Origin: CAXTPV01 sp965276715
GTDB lineage: Bacteria; Pseudomonadota; Alphaproteobacteria; Acetobacterales; Acetobacteraceae
Direction of reading: 5' to 3'
Assembly (NCBI GenBank): GCA_965276715.1
Contig: OZ255622.1
Coordinates: 1,612,001 to 1,676,000, forward strand
DNA length: 64,000 bases
Positions 8,910 to 17,585 of the stretch are shown piece after piece (the stretch's first letter is position 1; each line of letters begins with the position of its first letter). Under the pieces are notes generated by a model. It was given only the letters and a program-made list of their open reading frames with translations, did no database searches and was not told the DNA's origin. A program made the translations under genes and the position numbers.

Positions 8910-9596
8910 ATGCCAGCCGCCCGACATGCCGTCCTGATCGCGCTGGGCCTCGCGGCGACCGGGCCGGCCGTGGCGAAGCCGACGGTGGTCGAGCTCTACA
9001 CGTCCGAGGCGTGCTCGTCGTGCCCGCCGGCCGAGGCGTTGCTGGGCCAATTGGCGCGCGACCAGAACATCATCGCGCTCGCCTTCCATGTCGATTACTG
9101 GAACGGGCCGTCGTGGCGCGATCCGTTCGCCTCGGCGGCCGCCACCGAGCGGCAGCGCCGCCATGCCGAGCGGGAGAACACGGGCGAGGTCTACACCCCC
9201 GAGATGGTCGTGGGCGGCGGGACGGGGTTCGTGGGATCGGACCGCGACGCGGCGATCGCCGCGATCAGGGCAGAGGCCGGCGTGCCGGCGGCGGCCGAGG
9301 CGACGCTCACGCGCGACGGCGGCACGCTGGTGGCCCATGTCGGCGCCGGAGCGGGCCAGGGCGTGCTTCGTCTGTACGGGACCGACGACCGGGTGCGGCG
9401 GTCGATCGGCGGCGGCGAGAATTCGGGGGCGGTGCTGACGGAGTTCGCGGTGGTCCGCTCGACGACCGATCTCGGGGCCTGGACCGGCGCGCCGGTCGAG
9501 CGGCGGGTGCCGGTGCCGGCCGGCCAGCGCTTTGCGCTGGTGGTGGAATCTCCGGACGGACATGTGCTGGCGGCGGCCGTCGGCGACGGGCACTGA
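8910..9596 (+). CDS. DUF1223-family secreted thioredoxin-like protein
   Basis: A 228-residue protein with an N-terminal signal peptide (residues 1-22, ending VAKP) and a thioredoxin-like N-terminal domain: VVELYTSEACSSCPPAEALL carries a CxxC pair (C35, C38), then AFHVDYWN and YTPEMVVGG, the DUF1223 signatures. The family is presumed to be periplasmic and redox active, but no substrate is established. It lies 52 bp after the small protein and 65 bp before the sigma factor. Confidence 0.85.
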   Translation: MPAARHAVLIALGLAATGPAVAKPTVVELYTSEACSSCPPAEALLGQLARDQNIIALAFHVDYWNGPSWRDPFASAAATERQRRHAERENTGEVYTPEMVVGGGTGFVGSDRDAAIAAIRAEAGVPAAAEATLTRDGGTLVAHVGAGAGQGVLRLYGTDDRVRRSIGGGENSGAVLTEFAVVRSTTDLGAWTGAPVERRVPVPAGQRFALVVESPDGHVLAAAVGDGH

Positions 9597-9661
9597 AGGA
9601 CTATCGCGCGATCGGCGCTTCTCGGTCAGGGTAGGCGCGATCCTGGCGTGAGGGTGACGGG

Positions 9662-10240
9662 TTGGCGGCGGGGGACGACGAGCTCGACAGGCGTCTGGCC
9701 GCCTGGATGCAGGCGGCGCAGGCGGGCGACAAACGCGCCTATGCGGAACTGCTGCGCGCCTGCACGCCCCTGGTCGGGCGGATCGCCGCGCGACAGGGGC
9801 TGACGGGCGCTTCGATCGAGGACGCCGTGCAGGACACGCTGATCACCATCCACCAGGCCCGGCACACCTATGATCCGGGCCGGCCGTTCCTGCCGTGGCT
9901 GCGCGCGCTGGCGCGGCATCGGGCGATCGATGCGCAGCGCCGCCGCGGGCGCACCGCTTCGTGGGAGGTGCATGCGCCGCTCGCGGTCGAGGCTGCGCAG
10001 GAGCAATCGGCATCGGCGGACGCGAGCCTCGCCGCGCGCGAGGACGCCGAGCGGGTGCGCGCGATGGTCGAGCGGCTGCCGCCGGGGCAGCGCCAGGCGG
10101 TGGAGCACCTGGCGCTCGGCGAGCGGTCGCTCGAGGACACCGCCGCCGCGACGGGCCGGACCAAGGTGGCGCTGAAGGTCAATCTGCACCGCGCGATCCT
10201 GTCGATGCGGGCCCGTTTTGGGGGGCCTCCGGATGAGTGA
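9662..10240 (+). CDS. ECF-type RNA polymerase sigma factor
   Basis: A 192-residue group-4 sigma factor. Region 2 is seen in AYAELLRACTPLVGRIAAR, with the DAVQDTLITIHQARHTYDPG core; region 4 in LPPGQRQAVEHLALGERSLEDTA followed by the VALKVNLHRAI recognition helix. The frame allows a TTG start at 9662; an internal ATG at 9707 would remove 15 residues and is possible. It overlaps the NrsF-like gene by 8 bp, the usual pairing of such sigma factors with their membrane anti-sigma factor. Confidence 0.88.
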   Translation: MAAGDDELDRRLAAWMQAAQAGDKRAYAELLRACTPLVGRIAARQGLTGASIEDAVQDTLITIHQARHTYDPGRPFLPWLRALARHRAIDAQRRRGRTASWEVHAPLAVEAAQEQSASADASLAAREDAERVRAMVERLPPGQRQAVEHLALGERSLEDTAAATGRTKVALKVNLHRAILSMRARFGGPPDE

Positions 10241-10910
10241 TGGCGTCTCGCACGAGGATGGGCGCCACGAGGCGCTGATCGGGTCGCTGACGGCGGAACT
10301 GGCACCCACGCGCCGGCTGCGGCCGCCGCTGGTCCGGGCGGGCGCCTATCTTGCCGTCGTGCTCCTGATCGGGGTGGTGATCTCGCGCTACTCGGATCTC
10401 GACATGATGCGTCACCGCTTCGCGACCGTGCCCGACATGTGGCTCGCCGCGATCGGCGCGCTCGCGACCGGGGTGCTGGCCCTGATCGCGGCGTTCGAGA
10501 CCGGCCTGCCGGACCGCGCGCCCGGCTGGGCGTGGCTGCCGCTGCCGGGCCTCGCGTTGTGGCTCGGCGCGAGTGGCCTCGGCTGCCTGCGAAGCTGGGC
10601 GGAACCGGCCGCGCCGCAGCCCTGGCTGCTGGGCCCGCGCGGCTGCATCGTGTTCATCCTCGGGCTGTCGCTGCCGTTGTCGGCGCTGCTGATCGTGATG
10701 CTGCGGCGCGGCCATTCGGTCAGGCCCGACCTGACGGCGCTGCTCGCCGGCCTGGCGAGCGCTGCGCTGGTGGCGACCCTGCTGAACCTGTTCCATCCGT
10801 TCGACGCGGTGGCACTCGACATCGCGGTGCACGGCACGGCGGTGGGGTTGGTGGTGCTGTGCAACCGGGTGTTCGCGGGCAGGCTGCTGTCGAGGCGGCC
10901 GCCCCTCTGA
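10233..10910 (+). CDS. NrsF-like (DUF1109) membrane anti-sigma factor
   Basis: A 225-residue integral membrane protein with a short cytoplasmic N-terminus (LIGSLTAELAPTRRLRPP) and about six transmembrane helices, the topology of NrsF/DUF1109 proteins that hold a partner ECF sigma factor at the membrane. The ATG at 10233 overlaps the sigma gene's last codons. What signal releases the sigma factor is not visible; the neighbouring CxxC protein and the redox chaperone hslO make a redox or metal cue plausible (inference). Confidence 0.82.
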   Translation: MSDGVSHEDGRHEALIGSLTAELAPTRRLRPPLVRAGAYLAVVLLIGVVISRYSDLDMMRHRFATVPDMWLAAIGALATGVLALIAAFETGLPDRAPGWAWLPLPGLALWLGASGLGCLRSWAEPAAPQPWLLGPRGCIVFILGLSLPLSALLIVMLRRGHSVRPDLTALLAGLASAALVATLLNLFHPFDAVALDIAVHGTAVGLVVLCNRVFAGRLLSRRPPL

Positions 10911-10946
10911 ATTGATCGTCCGCGCCGGCGCCCCCATCTTGGCGCG

Positions 10947-11909
10947 ATGCCCGAAACGCCCGACTTTCTCGATCTGAACCGTCCCGACGTGCCCGATATC
11001 GTGGTCGCCCGCGGTGTCACGCCGTTCCGCTTGCCTGGGCGGCCGGTCCGCGGCCGGCTGGTCCGGCTCGGACCGCTGGCGGATGCGCTGCTGTCGCGCC
11101 ACGACAACCATCCGGCGGTGACGCGGCTGGCCGGCGAGGCGCTCGCACTCGCGGCCGGCCTGTCGGCGGCGCTGAAGTTCCGCGGCTCGTTCAGCCTGCA
11201 GGCGAAGGGCGACGGGCCGGTCAGGATGCTGCTCGCCGACTGCACCGAGGCGGGCGCGCTGCGCGGCTATGCGCGCGCCGATCCGGCGCGGCTCGCGCCA
11301 GTGCTCGAGGCCGGCGAGCCCACCGCGCGCGCCTTGCTCGGGGACGGGTATCTCGCCTTCACCGTCGACCAGGGTGCCGAGACCGAGCGTCACCAGGGCA
11401 TCGTGTCGATCGAGGGCGACAGCCTGTCGGAGATGGCGCTGCACTATTTCCGGACCAGCGAGCAGCTCGATTGCCGGCTGCGCCTGGCCTGCCGCCGGAC
11501 CGAGGCCGGCTGGCGCGCGGCGGCCCTGGTGCTGGAGCGGGTGGCGTCCGACGGCGGGGTCGACGTGCTCGATGCCGACGATCCGACCGAGGCCTGGCGG
11601 ACGGCGACGACTTTGGCGGCGACGCTGAGCGACGACGAACTGCTCGACGACCGGCTGCCGCCGGAGGACCTGCTGTTCCGGCTGTTCCACGTCGAGGGCG
11701 TGGCGGCGGACCGGCCGCGGGCGCTGGCCTACGGGTGCCGCTGCACGCGGGCGCGGCTGTCGTCGATCCTGGAGGGGTTCGGGACCGATGATCTCGACCA
11801 CATGGCGGTCGAGGGCGACATCATCATGACGTGCGAGTTCTGCAATCACGACTTCCGGTTCCCGCGCGAGAGCATCCGCGGCAGCGAGGTCGAGGCGAGA
11901 GGCGATTGA
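10947..11909 (+). CDS. hslO: Redox-regulated chaperone Hsp33
   Basis: Holdase chaperone activated by oxidation in the cytoplasm. The 320-residue protein ends with the zinc-binding redox switch: C264-x-C266 (GCRCTRARL) and C296-x-x-C299 (TCEFCNHDF). Upstream, the RGSFSLQAKGDGPVRMLLADC segment matches the Hsp33 core. It starts 36 bp after the anti-sigma gene on the same strand. Confidence 0.95.
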   Translation: MPETPDFLDLNRPDVPDIVVARGVTPFRLPGRPVRGRLVRLGPLADALLSRHDNHPAVTRLAGEALALAAGLSAALKFRGSFSLQAKGDGPVRMLLADCTEAGALRGYARADPARLAPVLEAGEPTARALLGDGYLAFTVDQGAETERHQGIVSIEGDSLSEMALHYFRTSEQLDCRLRLACRRTEAGWRAAALVLERVASDGGVDVLDADDPTEAWRTATTLAATLSDDELLDDRLPPEDLLFRLFHVEGVAADRPRALAYGCRCTRARLSSILEGFGTDDLDHMAVEGDIIMTCEFCNHDFRFPRESIRGSEVEARGD

Positions 11910-11962
11910 CCCGGACGGCAACGGGCGGCAGTTTTCCGCGGACCCGACGGACAGGATCGCTC

Positions 11963-12748
11963 ATGCGTCAGTACAGGCCCTTCGCCCTGGGCGTCACGGG
12001 CCTCATGGCACTGGCGCTCGCCTCCTGCGGCGAGGAGCAGCCGCCCCAGGATTTCGCGCCGCTGCACTATGAGTACCTGACGCCGATCAGGCTCAACATC
12101 GCGACCGTCGACGTCGACAACCAGGCGGAGGTCCCGGACGGCGACCTCGCCAGCCAGAGCCCGGTCACGCCCGAGCAGGCGCTGGAGCGCATGGCGCACG
12201 ACCGCCTGGTGGCGGCCGGTCCGTCGGGCACGGCGACGTTCACCATCACCGAGGCCTCGATCGTGCACGGCGAGGGTGGGGCGCTGACGGAGCGGCTGTC
12301 GGCGCATCTCGATATCGCGAGCGCTGACGGCGCGCGCGCGGCATTCGCCGAGGCGCACGTGACGCGGACGGCGAAGGGCGACGACGCATCGGGGCCGAAC
12401 GCGCTCTACACGCTGACGCGGCAGGCGATGGCGGACATGAACGTCGAGTTCGAATACCAGGTGCGCCATTCGCTGCACGACTGGATCGTGTCGACGAGCG
12501 CGGTCGAGTCGCCGGTCGAGCAGATGCCGCTCGGCTCGTCCGGACCGATCCCGCTTGCACCGCCGTCGCTCCCCGGCTCCGGGGGAGCGCCGGCGAACGG
12601 TCCGGTGCAGTTGGCGCCGCCGGGCCAGCCGCCGTCCGCGATGTCGCCGCCGCCGGGTTTCCTGGCACCGCCGCCGGGGGTGCCCGACAGCGACTACCCG
12701 CCGCATTCCTCGCAGGCGCTGCCACCGCCGGCGGGCGGCGGCTACTGA
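11963..12748 (+). CDS. Predicted outer-membrane or periplasmic lipoprotein, unknown function
   Basis: A 261-residue protein with a lipoprotein signal (LMALALASC, lipobox cysteine near residue 21). The middle (residues 35-170) has mixed strands and helices; residues about 190-261 are rich in Pro, Gly and Ser (repeated APP, LPP and PPG runs), probably an unstructured tail. The upstream, longer frame overlaps hslO and is not used. ATG at 11963 has AGGA upstream. The 3' end overlaps the convergent cupin gene by 7 bp. Confidence 0.75.
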   Translation: MRQYRPFALGVTGLMALALASCGEEQPPQDFAPLHYEYLTPIRLNIATVDVDNQAEVPDGDLASQSPVTPEQALERMAHDRLVAAGPSGTATFTITEASIVHGEGGALTERLSAHLDIASADGARAAFAEAHVTRTAKGDDASGPNALYTLTRQAMADMNVEFEYQVRHSLHDWIVSTSAVESPVEQMPLGSSGPIPLAPPSLPGSGGAPANGPVQLAPPGQPPSAMSPPPGFLAPPPGVPDSDYPPHSSQALPPPAGGGY

Positions 12749-13200
12749 GAGGGCTCCAGGTGGATCGGGTCGATCCAGTCGACCGCGCTCGGCGGTTCGG
12801 CGGTCTCGATGTCGAGATTGACCACGACCGCCTCGCCGCCCGACCGGACCAGCACGCATTCGAGCGTCTCGCCTGAGGCGTTGATTTCCTGGTGCGGGAC
12901 GAAGGGCGGCACGAAGATGAAGTCGCCCGGGCCGGCGACGGCGGTGAATTCGAGGCGTTCGCCCCAGCGCATCCGGGCCTGCCCGCGCAGAACATAGATC
13001 ACGCTCTCCAGCGCGCCGTGGTGGTGCGCCCCGGTCCTGGCGTCGGGATGGATGCTGACGGTGCCTGCCCAGAGCTGGCGGGCGCCGGCGCGCGCGAAGT
13101 CGATCGCGGCGGCGCGGTCCATGCCGGGAGTCTGCGGAGTGTTGCCGTCGAGTTGTCCGCGGGGGATCACCTTGACGCCATCTTTTCGCCAATCGGTCAC
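12742..13200 (-). CDS. Cupin-domain protein
   Basis: A 152-residue single-domain cupin: the first motif is HPDARTGAHHHGALESVIYVLRG-like (GAHHHG, E), the second is PGDFIFVPPFVPHQEIN. Such cupins may be metal enzymes or sensors; no substrate can be read from sequence. I choose the GTG at 13200 because GGAG lies 8 bp upstream; an in-frame ATG at 13239 would add 13 residues. It is divergent from the phosphoesterase gene with 49 bp between starts. Confidence 0.8.
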   Translation of the reverse strand: MTDWRKDGVKVIPRGQLDGNTPQTPGMDRAAAIDFARAGARQLWAGTVSIHPDARTGAHHHGALESVIYVLRGQARMRWGERLEFTAVAGPGDFIFVPPFVPHQEINASGETLECVLVRSGGEAVVVNLDIETAEPPSAVDWIDPIHLEPSQ

Positions 13201-13249
13201 GTTGTTCTCCGATGATGCTGACCATTTCAGACAATCCATCGATCACACC

Positions 13250-13795
13250 ATGACGGTCTGGTTCACGTCCGATACGCATTTCGGCCATGCCAACATCATC
13301 GGCTATTCGGAGCGTCCGTTCGCCAACGTTCGGGAGATGGACGATGCGCTGGTCGAGCGGTGGAACGCGGTCGTGGCGCCCGGAGACACGGTCTGGCACC
13401 TGGGTGATTTCGTCTTCCGCAACAGCACGCCCGCCGAGCGGTATCTGGCGAGGCTGAACGGTGCCAAGCACCTGATCTGGGGCAATCACGACCGGCCCGA
13501 CGTGCGGACGCTGGCGGGGTGGGCGTCGAGCCAGGCGTATGCCGAGATCACCGTCGAGGACACGCGGCTGGTGCTGTTCCACTACGCGATGCGGGTATGG
13601 AACCGGAGCCACCATGGCGCGGTGCACCTGTACGGCCATAGCCACAATTCGCTCCCCGGCGACAACCAAAGCTGCGACGTCGGCGTGGACAATCCGATGT
13701 GCGGCTACCGTCCGGTGTCGCTGGCCGAGATCGCGCGCTTCCTCGCAGGCCAGCCCGAACGCATCCCGGTGGACCACCACACCAGCGAGGTCTAA
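13250..13795 (+). CDS. Metallophosphoesterase (calcineurin-like)
   Basis: A 181-residue protein with the metal-binding series of calcineurin-like phosphoesterases: SDTHFGH, GDFVF, GNHD, LFHYAM and LYGHSHN. It resembles small phage- and bacterium-type phosphoesterases with no defined substrate. ATG at 13250 lies just after the divergent cupin promoter region. The IS630 element begins one base beyond its TAA, so the coding sequence is intact but any native terminator has been displaced. Confidence 0.87.
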   Translation: MTVWFTSDTHFGHANIIGYSERPFANVREMDDALVERWNAVVAPGDTVWHLGDFVFRNSTPAERYLARLNGAKHLIWGNHDRPDVRTLAGWASSQAYAEITVEDTRLVLFHYAMRVWNRSHHGAVHLYGHSHNSLPGDNQSCDVGVDNPMCGYRPVSLAEIARFLAGQPERIPVDHHTSEV

Positions 13796-14971
13796 TACGC
13801 CCGGCTTCATTGACTGACACACGCCCACTCTCTGCTACCAATTGAGGCTATGCGTTCTGGTTGTGCGATGAGCCAGTTCCATGCGGCGCAGCAGGCGTCG
13901 ACGATGGCCTCGTAGTTGTTGAAGACACGGTTGCTGAGCTTGTTGCCGCGCAGAAAAGCCCAGACGTTCTCGACCGGATTCAGCTCTGGGCTGTAAGGCG
14001 GCAGGTGCAGGAGCGTAATATTGTCGGGCACGCGTAGCTTGTCGCCGGTCTGGTGCCAGCCGGCGCCGTCGATCGTCAGCACGGCGTGTGCACCGGCGGT
14101 CACGCTGGCGCTGATCTCGGCCAGGTGCAGGTTCATCATCTCGGCGTTGGCGAACGGCAGCACGAGCGCCGCACCGGTGCCGCGGGCCGGGCAGATGGCG
14201 CCGAACAGATAGGCCCAGGCGTAGCGTTGATCCCGCGGCGCCGGCGGCCGAGAGCCGCGCTCGGCCCACACGCGCGTCAGCGTGCCCTGCTGGCCGATGC
14301 GCGCTTCATCCTGCCACCAGAGTTCCAGCGGCTTGCCGCGGGCGTGCTCGGGCAGGGCGGCGTCTACAAGGGCGGCGAAGTCGCTCTGAAAGACGCTTGC
14401 GCCGCGGCGTCGTGGCCGGGATGGCGCGGACGCGCGACCAGGCGGCGGAAGCCGAGCCGGCGCAGCACGGTGCTGATGCTGCGCTCGGCCAGCACGACCC
14501 CGAACTTGGCCGCAATCGCCCGCGCCAGGTCGGCCCGGCGCCAGCGCACCACGCCGTGCGTGGCCAGGTCCGGTCCCTGCCGGACCCAGTCTGCGATCTC
14601 CGCCTCCTGCGTGGGCGAGAGCAGCCGCTTGGGGCCGAAATCACCATGCCGGTCCGTCAGCCCAGCCAGCCCCTCCTGGTTGTAGCGATGCACCCAATCG
14701 CGCAACGTCTGTCGGTCCATGCCGGCCGCCTGCGCCGCCTCGGTCCTCGATTCACCTTCCAGGACCAGCGCCAATGCCAGCATCCGTTGCGCGGCTGCGA
14801 CACTGGCCGCTCGCCGCGCTGCCCGGCGTAGCCCGGCCGGATCGAGGTCGTTCCGCGTGATCTTGATCGGCGCTGCCATGATGAACTCCGCGAATCGGGT
14901 GCAGAGCACAGCGAATCACGTCAGCGCCGATCAGGGAATCCTTCGAGAGTCAGCCGATCATGCCGGGCGTA
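13796..14971 (-). mobile_element. IS630-family insertion sequence with TA target duplication
   Basis: The ends are imperfect inverted repeats: both start ACGCCCGGC after the flanking T, and 17 to 18 of about 23 positions match (13796-13818 against 14949-14971). Each end is bordered by TA (13796-13797 and 14970-14971), the target dinucleotide of the Tc1/mariner-IS630 group. The element proper is about 1.17 kb, a normal size. It carries one transposase frame on the minus strand, which is interrupted. It sits immediately after the phosphoesterase stop codon. Confidence 0.88.
13807..14909 (-). pseudogene. IS630-family transposase, frameshifted
   Basis: Two frames make up one transposase. The 5' part (14364-14909, usable ATG at 14877) encodes the helix-turn-helix region (MDRQTLRDWVHRYNQEGLAGL). 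The 3' part (frame of 13807-14271, readable from about 14380) has the DDE domain: WWQDEARIG, LTIDGAGWHQ and LPPYSPELNPVENVW. The frames join near 14375, where the text TCTTTCAGAGC would read S-F-Q-S if one C were restored. Some IS630 elements use programmed shifting, but no slippery run is present here, so a 1-bp deletion is more likely. Confidence 0.8.
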
Positions 14972-14983
14972 TAATTCGACGCG

Positions 14984-15028
14984 GGTCCGGGGGCGCCTGC
15001 CCCCGGCGGGTCCAGGGCAGAGCCCTGG
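14984..15028. repeat. Double-hairpin intergenic repeat, copy 1
   Basis: Two adjacent perfect hairpins: 8-bp stem CCGGGGGC / GCCCCCGG with loop GCCT (14987-15006), spacer CGGGT, then 7-bp stem CCAGGGC / GCCCTGG with loop AGA (15012-15028). The same layout occurs at 33570-33615 and, less perfectly, at 38506-38545. It lies just after the yaiI-like stop codon and could also act as a terminator. Confidence 0.75.
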
Positions 15029-15031
15029 TAC

Positions 15032-15487
15032 TTACCTTCGCTTCGTGACCGCGAGGTCGAGCGCACCCAGAAACGCCGACCGGTCGCGGGCGGTCAGCGG
15101 CGGCGGGCCGCCGCCGGCGACGCCGAGCTCGCGCAGGTGGCGCGACAATTCGCGGCCGGCGAGCGCGGTGCCGATATTGTCGGTCGTCCAATGGTGCCCC
15201 TTGGGCGAAACGGCGCGCGCGCCGCGCTCGAGGCAGCGGGCGGCGAGCGGGATGTCGGCGGTCACGCAGACATCGGCGGCGGCGATCCGCTCGGCGATCC
15301 AGTCGTCCGCCGCGTCCGCACCCTCCGGGACGAGCACCATCTCGACATTGGGCAGGCCGGGCGGGCGGATCGGGCGGGAGCCGTTGGAGACGACGAACAC
15401 GCCGAGATGGAGGCGTCCGGCGACGCGGTAGATCTCCTCGCGGACCGGGCAGGCGTCGCCGTCGACGAAGATGCGGGGCCCGCTCAT
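15032..15487 (-). CDS. YaiI/YqxD family protein (DUF188)
   Basis: A 151-residue protein matching the YaiI/YqxD family: IFVDGDACPVREEIYRVA at the start, then VSNGSRPI, LVPEGADAADDWIAERI, TADIPLAARCLERGA and SPKGHHWT. The family has a PIN-like nuclease look but no settled function. It starts in an ATGA overlap with the stop of the DsbD-like gene, so both are likely read from one message. Confidence 0.9.
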   Translation of the reverse strand: MSGPRIFVDGDACPVREEIYRVAGRLHLGVFVVSNGSRPIRPPGLPNVEMVLVPEGADAADDWIAERIAAADVCVTADIPLAARCLERGARAVSPKGHHWTTDNIGTALAGRELSRHLRELGVAGGGPPPLTARDRSAFLGALDLAVTKRR

Positions 15488-17532
15488 GCGCGGGTGGTGA
15501 TCGATGCGAGCACCAGGCCGGGCGTGAGGATCTGCGGCAGGATCCGCGGCGCGCCGTCATGGGCGGGGAAGAAGACGTAGAGCGGGACGCCGTCGCGGCC
15601 GAACCGCCGCAGGAAGTCGGTGATGCCGGCGTCGCGCCGGGTCCAGTCGCCGCGCAGCAGGGTGATGCCGCTCGAGGCGAAGGCGCTCCGGACGGCGGCG
15701 GGTGCGAGGGCCAGGCGTTCGTTGACGAGGCAGGTGACGCACCAGGCGGCGCTCATGTCGACGAAGACGGGCCGGCCGTCGTGGCGGAGCGCGGCGAGAC
15801 GGGCCGGGCTGAAGCTGTCGGCGGCCTCGGCGGCGTGGCCGCTTCTCGCCGGAGTCAGGCCCGGCAGCATCGAGAGGGCGGCGAGCACGGCGGCGAAGGC
15901 GACGAGATCGAGCGCGCGGCGCCTGGGTCCGGCTGGCGGACTGCGCTGGAGCAGTCCATGGAGCCAGCCGCCGAAGCCGATCAGCAGGAGGCCGGAGAGG
16001 CCGGCGAGCACGCCGGACGGGCCGGCCTCCTCGCTGAGCACCCAGAGCAGCCAGACGGCGGCGCCGAACATCGGGAAGGCGAGGATCTGGCGGACGACGA
16101 GCATCCAGGCGCCCGGACGCGGCATCAGACGCGACACGCCGGGGACGAAGCCGAGGACGAGCGAGGGCGCGGCGAGGCCGAGCCCGAGGGCGAGGAAGAT
16201 GGCGACGCCGGCAAGCGGCGGCCCGGCCAGGGCGGCGGCGACGGCCGCGCCCATGAACGGGGCCGTGCACGGGGTGGCGACCAGGACCGCGAGCACGCCG
16301 GTCATGGCGTCGCCGAAGGCGCCCCCGCGTGAGGCGAGCCCCTGCCCGGCGCCCGCGACGCCGGCGCCCACCTCGAAGAGGCCCATCAGGTTCAGCCCGA
16401 CCGCGAACAGCAGCCAGGCGATGGCGGTCACGAAGGCAGGCGATTGGAACTGGAACCCCCACCCGGCTTCGCTGCCGGCCGACCGCAGCACGAGCGTCAG
16501 GATGCCGATCAGCAGGAAGGTGGCGAGGATGCCGCCGGTGTAGAGGAGCGCGCTGGCCCTGAGCCGGCCGCGCTTGCCGGGACCGTGGCGGCCGAGCGCG
16601 ATCGCCTTCATCGCCAGAACCGGGAAGACGCAGGGCATCAGGTTCAGCACGAGGCCGCCGGCGAGTGCCAGCAGCAGCAGCCGAGGCAGGCCCGCGGGCG
16701 ATACGGACGGTGATCCGGGGGCCGGGACATCGCCGCGAGGCGCGGTGACGGCGAGGTCGGTTTCCTGGCCGCCCTGGTCGCGGATCGCCAGCACACCGGA
16801 CAGTGTGCCGTGCGGGGACAGGCCGGATTGCGGATGCAGATGGAGCGTCAGCGCGCCGCCGGTGACCGACAGGCCCTGGTCGGCGTCCTGGTCGATCAGG
16901 CCCGGCGACGCGGGAATGAACCAGGCGGCGGCCACGGTGCGGCGGTCGAGGCCGTCGCCGGAGATCCGCAGCGCCCCGTCCGCGGACAGTGACGCGGTGA
17001 AGGGCGACGGGCGCGGCATCGCGAGGTCGGCGTGCCGGAACGCGGTGTCGGCGGAGGGAACCGCCTGGGGGGTCTGCGGCAGGGTCAGCGCGAGATCGGC
17101 AGTTTCGGGGACGCAGACCGCGGCGCAGACCAGCCAGTCGGCGTGGACCGCGACGTGCAGCGGCCCGGAGGCGTCCGGTGCGATGGTGAACGGCAGCAGC
17201 ACCTCACCCTCGTAGCCGTAGCCCATCAGCGGACCGGTCGGCAGGCGATGGGGGGCGGGGAACCGGAGCGCCGCTGGCTGGGGCTTGCCGCCGTTCAGGG
17301 CAACGGTGACGTCGGGGGCGAGGCCGGCGTCGCCGGGATTGGACCAGTAGGTGTGCCAGTCGGGTGCCAGCGAGAGGCGCAATCCGAGCCGGAGCGGCTG
17401 GCCCTGGGTCCAGCCGGTGGTCTCGGCGAGCAGGGAGGCGCGCGCGTGGCCGGTGGTGGCCGAGGCGGTCGGTTCGGCGCGCGCGCCGGTGAGCATCGCG
17501 ATCAGGCATCCGGCGAGCAGGATCAGGCGCAT
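15484..17532 (-). CDS. DsbD-like thiol:disulfide interchange protein (ScsB type)
   Basis: Moves reducing power from the cytoplasm to the periplasm. The 682-residue protein has a signal peptide (residues 1-20), a periplasmic N-terminal domain with a C-x4-C pair (WLVCAAVCVPE), a central eight-helix membrane domain with the paired cysteines in NLMPCVFPVLAMK and VATPCTAPFMGA, and a C-terminal thioredoxin fold with AAWCVTCL. The long N-terminal domain resembles ScsB/DsbD2 more than E. coli DsbD. ATG at 17532; the frame continues upstream antisense to hrpB and is not used. It could serve the cytochrome c pathway encoded at 41-47 kb (inference). Confidence 0.88.
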   Translation of the reverse strand: MRLILLAGCLIAMLTGARAEPTASATTGHARASLLAETTGWTQGQPLRLGLRLSLAPDWHTYWSNPGDAGLAPDVTVALNGGKPQPAALRFPAPHRLPTGPLMGYGYEGEVLLPFTIAPDASGPLHVAVHADWLVCAAVCVPETADLALTLPQTPQAVPSADTAFRHADLAMPRPSPFTASLSADGALRISGDGLDRRTVAAAWFIPASPGLIDQDADQGLSVTGGALTLHLHPQSGLSPHGTLSGVLAIRDQGGQETDLAVTAPRGDVPAPGSPSVSPAGLPRLLLLALAGGLVLNLMPCVFPVLAMKAIALGRHGPGKRGRLRASALLYTGGILATFLLIGILTLVLRSAGSEAGWGFQFQSPAFVTAIAWLLFAVGLNLMGLFEVGAGVAGAGQGLASRGGAFGDAMTGVLAVLVATPCTAPFMGAAVAAALAGPPLAGVAIFLALGLGLAAPSLVLGFVPGVSRLMPRPGAWMLVVRQILAFPMFGAAVWLLWVLSEEAGPSGVLAGLSGLLLIGFGGWLHGLLQRSPPAGPRRRALDLVAFAAVLAALSMLPGLTPARSGHAAEAADSFSPARLAALRHDGRPVFVDMSAAWCVTCLVNERLALAPAAVRSAFASSGITLLRGDWTRRDAGITDFLRRFGRDGVPLYVFFPAHDGAPRILPQILTPGLVLASITTRA

Positions 17533-17585
17533 GGCGCTTCGGTAGGACGATGGGGCTGCCGGTGCAAACCGGTGGAAGGCGCGCC

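Noticed and set aside
14360..14390. Programmed ribosomal frameshift in the IS630 transposase
   Set aside because: There is no run of identical bases or X-XXY-YYZ heptamer at the junction; a one-base loss explains it more simply.
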